Below the pieces are notes generated by a model. That model did not search any database, was not told where the DNA came from, and worked only from the letters and a program-made list of their open reading frames with translations. Source: Heterotrichella gracilis (Eukaryota; Sar; Xanthophyceae; Tribonematales; Xanthonemataceae). From it: a stretch of DNA of 64,000 nucleotides. Below, piece by piece: positions 55,274 to 64,000 of this stretch; position 1 is the stretch's first letter; each line of letters starts with the position of its first letter. The position numbers were made by a program, and so were the translations under genes. The stretch lies in assembly GCA_032358255.1 (NCBI GenBank), contig JAULBX010020188.1:16171-80170 (forward strand), given 5' to 3'.

Positions 55274-58200
55274 TCACTGCACCACGCAGCAGCTGCTGTA
55301 GTTCTCCTTGATGGCTGCCTGGCTGGCCTTCACCGCCACGCAGGGCTTCATCCTCTCCTGCCCCGCAAATGCCCCCCCTTGTTGCAGGGCCAGGAGGGCG
55401 TCGCGCACCTGCATGGTGGTGTGATCACAATTTTGATTTTGCTGACAAATTAATGATCTAAAACTTTTATGTTCATCTGCTGTGGCAGATATGACACGCA
55501 AATATGACATTGCAATCACTTGCAAGGTCTTTCCCCTGCTACCTGCTATGTACATGGAGTGGAAGGCATTGACGTGCATGGCATTGTTAAGTAATTTGCC
55601 ATTGCATCTATGGTCACAATCACAATGGCGGACTAACAGTGTCAACTGCTACTGCTACTGCTACTGCAAGTACGATCATAATTGCATTCCTTGCAAGGAA
55701 AATCTTTGCAACTGCGCATCCGCTGCGCGTGCACATAACTTCCAATCAGGTTGGTTTCATTAAATTTTTTTTATCCCCCTCCCCCCCTCCCCTCGGGCAA
55801 TGACTGCGCACCTGCTCCATGGCGGGTCGATCCTCGGGGGTGGGTGCCCAGCATGACACAATGAGAGATGTGAGGGGGGCGGGGAGGGAGGGGTCCAATG
55901 GCCTGCGCTTGCCGTTGGCAACCTGCACCAAGTTGAAACATGTTTTGGTACATGTGATTTTATGGTAGCTGTTTAGCCCACTGCAACCAAGGTGCCTGCA
56001 GGTTCATGTGGTACCATTCTGAAGGTTCCTTGGAGTTCCTATCCGGAAGGGGTTCCATTCTGAAGGTTCCTTGGAGTTCCTATCTAGATGCCTTGACCAA
56101 ACATGCCTTGACCAAGGCATGCATGCTTATCAGGCAGCGACCCACACACAGCAAATGCTATAGCCATGGTTTACTTGTATCCCACACAGTCTCACCATCT
56201 GCGCCCAGCATGCGGCAGAGTCTGTGTCATCCGGATGCTCTGTGCTGACTGCAGCAGACAGCACGCAGCGGTGGAACAGCTCGTACAGGATGACGCCAAA
56301 GGAGAAAACGTCAGCCTGCGCAGTGGAAGGACACTTTTCAGGGTTTGGTAGGCAAGGAAAATACTGTTATCAAAGAATTTGGTCACGCTTTTGGCAACGC
56401 CAGGGGAGCACGTAGGACTGTGTAGACTGTGGAGTTGGGGGGTATTAACTTGGGCACATGACTTGGAGCATTTAAATTTGCCCGCAGCGGTGGAACAGCT
56501 TGTACAGGATGACGCCAAAAGAAAACACGTCAGTCTGAGGAGGACGAGGAGGGAAACCTTGTCAGGGTTTGGTGACGCAGCAGAAGACCCTAAGGTTTAA
56601 TATATGGTGACGTCAAAGGAGAACATGTCAGCCTGCGGGGCCCCGGGGGGGGAACCTTATTAGGGTTTGGTGGGCAAGGAAAATACTGTTATCAAGGAAT
56701 TTGGTCACGCTGTTGGCGACGCCAAGGAAGCACGTAGGACTGCGGAGGTAGGGGGAGTTAACTTGGGCACATGACTTGGAGCATGTTAATTTTCCAGCTT
56801 GCTTGTCTTAATGACAATTTCTGCCGGAAATATCGTAAATGCTGACCCAGGAATCCAAGTAATCTACGAGATAATGAGTGACAGAGCTGTCTCGGGAGCT
56901 GTCTGTGGGTTTGAACAAGGTTGGAGCCGAGCCATTTTGAGCTGTGTCAGACCATTTTTGCAGAATGCCTTGAACATTTAATGAATGGTTGACATTTAGT
57001 ATCGCCACCCATATCATATCAGTGGAACCCTCCCTTGTGGACAATTGCCGCACCTTGTCATTGTAGGGCTCGTGCCTGAAGACCTCGGGTGCCATGTACA
57101 GGTAGGAGCTGCAAGGGGGGGATGATCATGAGGTGGGGGTGTAACGGGGAGGAACAGGGTAGTGACAGGATCCTATCAATACCCAGGTCAGTAGGGCAAT
57201 GGAAGGGCAGGTGAACTTCATGTCTCTCCAGAGGTAAAAATAATACTATGGGTAATAACAACAGTAGATGGTGGTGACGCAATGCAAGCGGGAAAGGGAA
57301 TTGTAGATGAATGCTGGATGCATTCCAAGCCTGAGGAACGTTTTCAGAATAGTACTATTCTGAGTTTTCAGAATAGTACTATTCTGATACCCTAGTGTTT
57401 TGAGCATACTCATTCTAGGGTTTAGATATAAGTATGTCCTTCCCTAGGGTTTAGGGTTTCCTCACCCTGTTGCCCCTGTGAGGTGGAACTTGCCAAGGGG
57501 AGCGGCGCCTCGCCCAGGCATGGTGGACCTGCATGCAGGAAACACTGTTTGGAATCTGAGTTTGAAATTGGAAATAAATTGTATCATGCATTGAGTACGG
57601 GCAGGGAGCGGCGCCTCTGGTGGACCTGCAGGAAACAGCGTTGGGAATTTAAATTTAAATTTGAATTTGAACATTATACCAGGAACCACCACCACGCCTG
57701 TGGAGGACAGAGCGCTGTTTGGATGCCCAGCTGAACACTATGTACATGCACAATGTGCAAAGTAAGGTACGCATCAAAGATGCAAATGTACAACCATGCA
57801 TGCAACCGCATAGCATTTTACAATAGACTAACCACCCCCACCTGCCGTGCTTCTGAGGTAGCACCACCCCCAGACCCCCCAGTCACCCACAATCGATTTT
57901 CAATGTGCTTAACAAAATTACCTTTCAGATTGAAAGATGCGCTGCTCTACACGTTGGTAGTACCTATGACCCAAGGATGCACACAAAACCATGTGCACCC
58001 ACTGCATGGTGCCCCTACATTACCTACACGCAACCGCACAACACCCACACCAAACAACAATCCGCACCTGCCGTGCTTCTGAGGTCGCACCACCCCCAGG
58101 CCCCCCAGGCCCCCACATGCAGAGCAGGCTGCGCCCCCCGCCACCGAGTGCATGCTGCCGCCTGCGCGCCGCCCACACACCGCGCATGGCCTCCCATGGC

Positions 58201-60295
58201 CCGACAGTCCATGCAGCTCCAAGGAGAGGCCAAAGTCAGCCAGCTTGACCACCAGGCTGTCGCCATCAACTGGGGATGCGGGGCAGGGGTGGCTCAGAAT
58301 TTAGAGACAGGTGAGTCGGGTGCCAAATTGCAGGGCATAAGTTGAGAGTGGGCCACGTCAAATTCGCATGACATGCATGCACATAGCCCATATTTCATGC
58401 CATGGCCAGCTAGTCCATGCAGCTCCAAGGACAGGCCAAAATCCGCTAGCTTCACCACCAGGCTGTCGCCGTCAACTGGGGATGGGGGCAGGGGTGGATC
58501 AGGGTTTGAGTAGGGTACGTACAAAGTCCACAATGGGCAAATGATAATTGGATGGGTCACGTTCAATGTTTTAGGACATGCATGCATATACTGCATATGG
58601 CGAACGTGCTCTGGCCATTGCCTTTGATTTAACTCGAGCCAATTTGTTGCTGCCATCTTATATCTTTCCATTAAGAGCGGGTCCCTGCAACCCCACCTTT
58701 AAGCAGCACATTCTCCAGCTTCACATCTCTGTGAAGCACCTTGGGGCGGCAGCCATGGAGGTATGTCAGCCCCGCTGCAATCTGCACCGCACACATGTAC
58801 AGGAATGTTACTGTACTTGCAGGTAAGTTCCTCTGTGTGCATGCCTGTCAGTGAGACAATGTCAGTGCATTGTCATGATATGCACTACTCAAGGTTAGAT
58901 GGAAGCCAATACAACAAGGCATATGCCATTCGTTTCCCATGGGTACAGACCATGGGCTACACGCTAGCAGGGATGGCATCCCCACAGTGGATGATGGGGA
59001 AACCCCATGCCTTGCAAGTCCAGATACCCTAAAATTTCAAGGTGTAGGGATTCACCTGCAGTCCCCAGCACAGCGCGTCGCAGTTGCTGTACAGCTTCTT
59101 GAATGGCTCCAGCATTTGGCGCGAGAGGAGATGCTTGAGGGTGCCTGCATCCATGTACTCCTGGACCAGGTAGCAGTGGATGATGCGGTTGGAACCACCG
59201 GTGGGGGATGAGGTGGTGGTGGTGGTGGTGGTGGCGAGTGCGGGCTCCATCTGGCCCACACCAATGTACTCCACAATGTTCCTGGAGGGGTGGAGGCTCG
59301 TCATTGCCTCGACCATAGGATAAAATGCCCGGTACGGGGTGTGTGTGTGTGGCGGGGGGCTGCTCTTCATTTATGGCACGAATCATGACGGAGTGCTGCT
59401 GCAAGAATGGATGCTCGAGCTGCTGCAAGAATGGATGCATTTGAAACGCCATGTGCAGCACAGCAAGGCATGGGAATGCAGATAGCCTGCACACCTAGGC
59501 CCATACGACTGTGCGCTCCAAGTACTCCAACTGCAATGCCCAACTAGCCCAACCCAAAGCTGCTGTCATGAGACCACATGGGGTGCCAAATGGTAATGAT
59601 ACTGGTACAATGTCTCACCTGTGTCTCAGCCCCTGCAGGAGCCTGCACTCCGCTATGAACTCTTTCATCCCCTCGTCATCATCCCCCCCTTGCGCTTTCA
59701 GGCGCTTGACCACCACCTGGCGCCTGCCCTCCCCATGTGGCAGCGCCATGTGCGCCAGCTCAGCAGTGGCATATGACCCTTCCCCAAGCATGCTGATCCG
59801 GCGCAGACTGTGCAAGTCGATGGGGCACATTAAGCACATGTCATTGGAGACCATGGTTTGCAATGGCAAAATTTTGTAGAGGTTACAAACAATATACGTG
59901 CCAGCCATGGCCCACGGAGTGGCTCAAATGGATGCATTCGCAAGAGGAAAGGAAGCTCAATTTGAACGTCAATCTGCTTCATAATGCATGTGGCTAATGT
60001 GCATGCCAGGGATGGGGAAGATCAACATGGACCTGCAGGGTTGGTGCTTTGGATTGAGAACACACCTGCTAGGCTGAATCAGGTTCTCGCCGTATATATC
60101 TCCAAGGCTGGTGGATGGTGTTATTGTGGCACTTGCCCGCCTTGAGCCCTCTTCCACACCCTTGCCCTGGTTTTGCTCCCCGCCAAGGCCCGCTTCTCTC
60201 TTTGCGCTTGCTCCGTTGGAGGGTGTAGAGGATAGCCTGCAGAGAAACCTGCAAAAAATGCTGCTTGTTTTCTCTGGGATATCCGCAGGCTCCAT
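55274..60295 (-). CDS. TKL/Raf-like protein kinase
   Basis: Nine exons join in phase to 450 residues: 60066-60295, 59619-59807, 59056-59281, 58697-58781, 58068-58269, 57054-57108, 56196-56315, 55812-55922, 55274-55408. Kinase landmarks are all present: glycine loop LGEGSYATAEL (84-94), Lys111 in VVVKRLK, Glu130 in EFIAECRLL, HRDVKLEN (232-239), DFG (255-257), MAPE (316-319), ADVFSFGVILYELF (330-343) and CW.PTPEDRPAM near the end. The pattern fits plant/algal Raf-like (TKL) kinases, so Ser/Thr phosphorylation in a signalling pathway is expected; the substrate is unknown. No transmembrane segment is seen. The DFG-to-APE segment is about 60 residues, roughly twice normal, and includes two CxxC pairs. 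The start at 60295 is the first Met in the exon frame; an acceptor at 60347 would allow an upstream exon. Confidence 0.88.
56485..56645 (-). repeat. Two acceptor-side copies of kinase exon 7
   Basis: Minus-strand copies starting near 56536 and 56634 repeat ADVFSFGVILY.LFHRC with an acceptor; the outer copy reads ADMFSFDV and ends early. The GGGTTTGGT.GGCAAGGAAAATACTG intron segment is duplicated with them (56340 and 56660). Confidence 0.85.
57344..57387. repeat. Two adjacent 20-bp perfect palindromes
   Basis: TCAGAATAGTACTATTCTGA occurs at 57344-57363 and again at 57368-57387, separated by GTTT, in a kinase intron. Confidence 0.9.
57485..57665. repeat. Imperfect tandem duplication in kinase intron
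   Basis: GGGAGCGGCGCCTC, GGTGGACCTGCA.GGAAACA and GGGAATTTAAATT/GGAATCTGAGTTT recur about 105 bases apart. Confidence 0.6.
57838..58480 (-). repeat. Copies flanking kinase exon 5
   Basis: Bases 57838-57895 copy the donor end of exon 5 with a frameshift. Bases 58410-58482 copy its acceptor end (VDGDSLVVKLADFGLSLELHGLAGHG) and then diverge. The duplicated DFG segment is intact in both copies. Confidence 0.85.
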
Positions 60296-60346
60296 GTCGA
60301 ACCAGGAACAGCTGGAGCTTGCACTGTCATGCTCCCTGGGATGGAC

Positions 60347-63300
60347 CTGTGGGATGGAAAAACATGCATTTGTGAGGGCCACACCTCACCTGGAGCACCT
60401 CAGTACACTTGTAAAGATTGACAACTTATAAACGTTGCTACGTCAACCCAACACCTTGGGTGCTGTTGGTATCAGGCAGTACTCCTCAATAGGCATGTAG
60501 TGCTTGCAGATGAGTGTATAGTCAAGTACTGCTTCAACTTTTGTTGCTGAGAAGGTTCATGCAGGTGCAGTGGTGAGTGCAAAACCATCGGTGCGGAAAG
60601 CATTCAGGTTGGCTGCCTGCAGGAGCACTTATGATACCCAGAGTGGTTTGCTCAAGGATATGACGTTGGCAACAGCTGCAATCAAGTAATGTAGCGTTGC
60701 AGAGTGTCAGTCCAGGCTTGTACTGAGTAGTCAAGTACTGCTTGCAGCTTTCTAACTAGTCTAAATGAGTAGACAAGTACTGCTTGTACTGCAAGTTGCA
60801 GCTTCCTAACAAGTACTAGCGTGACCGACCCCCCATGTCCAAGTAGTGGTCAACAACCGTTAGATTGACGGGATGCAAGTTGATAAACAGGCCTTGGAGA
60901 GAAGAAAGGTTTCTGAGTGTGCTGTAAAGCGTGAGACTGCTCGTTGGCACTCTTGACAGAAGGTTCGTTGGGTACTAGGTTCGATGTGAGGTGTCCAGTC
61001 AGCAACATGCGGGCCACAAGCGAGATCTGGAGCGATGCCAGCTGTTACAGCAAACTCCACCCCACCAACGACCGAACAAGGTCCTTACCCTTTGATTCCT
61101 GGAATTCTGCGTGTACTCCGTCTCAGTCATTGACAGTTGTAGTGGTTGTGCAAACCAGTGGGTCGAGCCAGCTTTATGCGTACTGGAACGGCACTTCGCG
61201 TAATGGAGCCACACTTCGAACCGTAGATCGCCACTGCAGACACAGGGTGAACCACCAGCGCTGCCGTTGGAAGGCTTGCAGAAGACCTGTGGCATAGCAG
61301 GGTTGACCGTCATAGGTTGCCTCCTCTCAGTGCAATTGCAAGGAGTTTTGAGGACATGACAGGTGGCTAGTGGCCGTTCACTTCCACAAAAAAAGCAGTG
61401 CTAGCCAAAACACTGCTGCCGATATTGCCGTCTTGTACCCAAATCTGAGACGTTGTAAACTGGTGGTAACGTGTTTTAGGGCAGACTAGACAACATCTGC
61501 TGTGCTCTGTTCTCAGACAGCCACGGCATGCATGGCCTGGTAGGCATGGCATGGCAAGGGGCCATCCACACACATACCAGGCAACGATCACCACGCCAAG
61601 TTGCAGAAAGCACCCATTTTGCTATCGTGTCCAACAGTGGGCACCACCAGAATTGTTTCCTGAAGGTGAGGGAACACAGCCCGACCCTACCACCAGTCAC
61701 ATAGCAGCACAAAGCTTTCGAGGTGGCTGAGCTGGCAGCATGTCTTGTTGGACAGCAACTCGAAACAGCCCACGCACTGATCCTTTGATGAGTAACGAAC
61801 CTATACCTTTCAAGCTGTTGCCATACCTTGCCTGTTAGACCTGCCGAGTGGAAGCTTTCCTGACGAGAGGCGCGTATCTTCCAGTCTATGTGACCCACAG
61901 CAGATGCCACACGCCTCGCTGCAGATGATGGTGGTTACTTCCGACACCAAAAAGTCCTTCTGAGGCGAAACATTAGGCGCAAGCGAACAGGGGTCTACAG
62001 CTTTTGCCTTTCGAACAGTTTTGTGCGTACTGCTGCTGCAAACCAATCACTCAGTTTTTCTTGGAGACTACAAAAAGCGGTGCGTTCAATCTGAAAGATG
62101 CTGATGTGGTGCACCATGTGGGCCATCAGTACTGCCGCCGCCGCCGCCCATTCCACCCACCGCCACCCCATTTGCAGTGACCCGGTACAGTACCGCCGCC
62201 ACCTTGTCAAGTGACTCTGCATGTGCTGAAAAAGACCCACGACGCATGAATTGGGCACGACGCCACGCCCATAAGAAAATGGCAGGGTGGCTTAGCAGCG
62301 CCAAGTTATTGCTCCAGAATGGCTGCCAAGTTTTGCCGTGTTAGCAGGGCTTGTCACAGTGTTGTTCAGACTGCTTCAGACTGCATGGCATAATACTGTG
62401 TGCGGTACACTCAGTGCACACAATCTGAAGTCTTGTGGCACTGCAAGGCTTGTTTGGAGCACCTAGTGGCACTTGCCAAGTACAATGTAATACTATTGTT
62501 TACTAAATAGCTGAGCTGAGCTGACTGACTCAGAGCTAAGCTGGGCCGAGCTGAGCTTCATGTGAACACTTCATGCGAACGCTTCATGTTAACATGTGAA
62601 TTTAACTCAATGAGGCTTAGCCCAGCTTAGCCAGCCTGTGATTTGATTGATGTGAGACTGGTGTGAGACTCAGCCATTCAATGGATTAAATCACGGTCAT
62701 TGAAGCGCATAATTATTAGCAGCTGGGCCTGGCAAGCCAAGAACCCCAAAGGCTTAGCTTCAAGCAAGTTGCTAGCGTTGTCACTGACCTTTGGCAACCT
62801 TCAAATCTCATGTCAGAAATAGACCAGAATCCTGGGAAATGTTTGCAATCTAAAATGATTAGTAACAATTTCAAAACGTACGTTGGAATATACAGCTACC
62901 TCAAAACGCGTGTCTCATATTAATGGAACATTATTGGCTTATTTTAATGAGGACAATTATTCGGCTACACTACGAATATATGGGCTATATGGGCAGATTT
63001 CAAATAATTCCGGAAACTGTTCAGAAACGGGATGTACTCACACCTCACAATGGTCCATTCAAACACTCGGCTCAAACTACATAAAAATTAATTTTGCCCC
63101 TCCTCAACATGTCATCAAAGTCAAGACTTGCCAAGTCGGAAATATTTGAAAAAACCTGCAGCTCAGCTAGCTCAGCATTGAACATCCCCACTGCAAAAAA
63201 AGGTATGACATCCAATCTTTGCAATTGGTGTTACACAATGATCCCTGGGGCCATAGTGTCACGCATTACACGCATGGGTAGCGACAGCCCGCCTACAAGT

Positions 63301-63354
63301 CTCGCCTGCTAGTGGCTACGCCCGTGGATGGGGCTCCCCAACTTATGAAGCCGC
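60347..63354. other. Spacer upstream of the kinase
   Basis: No gene recognised with confidence. CAAGTACTGCTT-containing repeats occur at 60524-60820 and GAGCTGAGCT-type repeats at 62510-62640. A plus-strand frame at 62883-63149 (HINGTLLAYFNEDNYSATLR...) carries three potential N-glycosylation sites and two cysteines but has no linked exons. Confidence 0.4.
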
Positions 63355-64000
63355 ATGCACCGTGTACGTAGTCGAGTGCTTTGGCAAGGCTGCACAGTGG
63401 GTCAAGGCTTTGGTGGTAGTTTATTGGTGATTTTGGTGGTGGTTTTGGCAATTGGTGGTGGTTTGGGCGATGGCGGTTTGCGTGACGGGGGTTTGGGCGA
63501 CGGTGGTCTTGGTGGTGGTTTTGGTCTTGGTGGTGGTTTTGGTCTTGGTGGTTTGGGCGCTGGTGGTCTTGGTGGTGGTTTTGGTCTTGGTGGTGATCTT
63601 GGTCTTGGTGGGGGCCTTGGGGGTGGCGTTAATGGTGATGGTGGTTTTGGAATCGAGCCACCAACAGCTATTGCTGGTGAAGGTGGTCTAGGTGGCGGGG
63701 GCCTGGGTGGCTGTGGTGGTGGCCGGGGAGGAGATGGTGGTGGTCGGGGTGGTGGTTTGGGTGGTGGGGCAGGGGGTGGTGGTTTTGGAGACGGCTTGGG
63801 TGGCGGTGGAGGGCGGCGTGGGGGTGGAGACGGCTTTGGTGGTGGTGGTGGTTTGGGCGATGGTTTTGGTGGTGGTGGTGGTCTTGGAGACGGCTTTGGT
63901 GGTGGTGGTGGTTTGGGCGATGGCTTAGGTGGTGGTGGGAATGGAGGGGGTGGTCTAGGTGGTGGGGATGGGGGTGGCGGCCTGGGTGGTGGTGGCGATG
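63355..64000 (+). CDS. Glycine-rich repeat ORF, open to the window edge
   Basis: From ATG 63355 a frame of 215 codons runs to the last base without a stop. It begins MHRVRSRVLW, has a hydrophobic run SLLVILVVVLAIGGG (residues 22-36), then repeats of GGGFGLGGG, GGGGGLGDGFG and similar. Between repeat units the differences fall on synonymous positions (TTG/CTT/TTA/CTA/CTG for Leu, GAT/GAC for Asp, GGN for Gly), which favours this frame. The opposite strand is also open with a proline-rich reading, so only one, or neither, may be coding. Confidence 0.35.
   Translation, partial: MHRVRSRVLWQGCTVGQGFGGSLLVILVVVLAIGGGLGDGGLRDGGLGDGGLGGGFGLGGGFGLGGLGAGGLGGGFGLGGDLGLGGGLGGGVNGDGGFGIEPPTAIAGEGGLGGGGLGGCGGGRGGDGGGRGGGLGGGAGGGGFGDGLGGGGGRRGGGDGFGGGGGLGDGFGGGGGLGDGFGGGGGLGDGLGGGGNGGGGLGGGDGGGGLGGGGD
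63402..64000 (-). CDS. Alternative: proline-rich (HRGP-like) C-terminal exon
   Basis: Read on the minus strand, the same tract is open from the window edge to a TGA at 63402-63404 and encodes PPPPPKPSP and PPPRPPPPSPP-type repeats ending AKTTTKITNKLPPKP. Such SP/KPSP-rich repeats are typical of hydroxyproline-rich cell-wall and extracellular-matrix glycoproteins (pherophorin/extensin type) of green algae. Lys and Arg alternate between units. It competes with the plus-strand glycine-rich frame; context alone cannot decide. Confidence 0.4.
   Translation of the reverse strand, partial: SPPPPRPPPPSPPPRPPPPFPPPPKPSPKPPPPPKPSPRPPPPPKPSPKPPPPPKPSPPPRRPPPPPKPSPKPPPPAPPPKPPPRPPPSPPRPPPQPPRPPPPRPPSPAIAVGGSIPKPPSPLTPPPRPPPRPRSPPRPKPPPRPPAPKPPRPKPPPRPKPPPRPPSPKPPSRKPPSPKPPPIAKTTTKITNKLPPKP

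Noticed and set aside
61476-61910. 144-codon minus-strand frame
   Set aside because: No motif, no clear transcript structure and Trp/Cys-rich composition typical of a chance frame.

Overview
The window is nuclear DNA of a eukaryote, most likely a green alga. Its genes are split by GT-AG introns, it contains a plant/algal-type pyruvate formate-lyase, and TTTAGGG/CCCTAAA (the plant and green-algal telomere unit) is scattered through introns and spacers. A pyramimonadalean prasinophyte such as Cymbomonas is my guess from the overall look; it is not shown by the sequence. No bacterial operons, rRNA genes or CRISPR arrays are visible. One 100-base assembly gap lies at 37469-37568.

Layout, left to right: (1) the 3'-truncated start of a minus-strand membrane/coiled-coil gene (362-958). 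(2) A repeat-rich spacer with a small coding fragment (3270-3699) and two related inverted-repeat elements. (3) A three-exon minus-strand gene for a small, probably plastid-targeted, LEA-like protein (8270-9625). (4) A 13-exon minus-strand gene for organellar MnmG, the tRNA wobble-uridine modification enzyme (11385-19828). (5) A three-exon plus-strand dual-specificity phosphatase (21324-22993). (6) A 17-exon plus-strand pyruvate formate-lyase (25540-35283) that stays in phase from first to last exon and codes for 898 residues. (7) A six-exon minus-strand TPR protein (37934-41924), head-to-head with (8) a 13-exon plus-strand gene for the splicing factor SF3B2/SAP145 (43121-49873, 667 residues). 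(9) A partly resolved plus-strand secreted protein (51316-53606). (10) A nine-exon minus-strand TKL/Raf-like protein kinase (55274-60295). (11) A glycine-codon/proline-codon repeat tract running off the right edge.

The genes have unrelated jobs (organellar translation, fermentation, pre-mRNA splicing, signalling) and do not form a pathway. Their shared architecture is the notable point. Nearly every exon is accompanied by partial, decaying copies of its own ends. Upstream (in the direction of transcription) lie copies carrying the 3' splice site plus the first part of the exon. Downstream lie copies carrying the last part of the exon plus the 5' splice site. I call these copies exon-end echoes. 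They are spaced by about 50-200 bases and interleaved with telomere-like repeats. In the real gene models only one copy of each exon keeps phase with its neighbours. I found this pattern in six independent genes on both strands, and it accounts for much of the intron length here.

Exon coordinates were read by eye from splice consensus, reading-frame phase and, where the family is known, conservation. MnmG, PFL, SF3B2, the phosphatase and the kinase are secure in identity. Their extreme N-termini are less certain.
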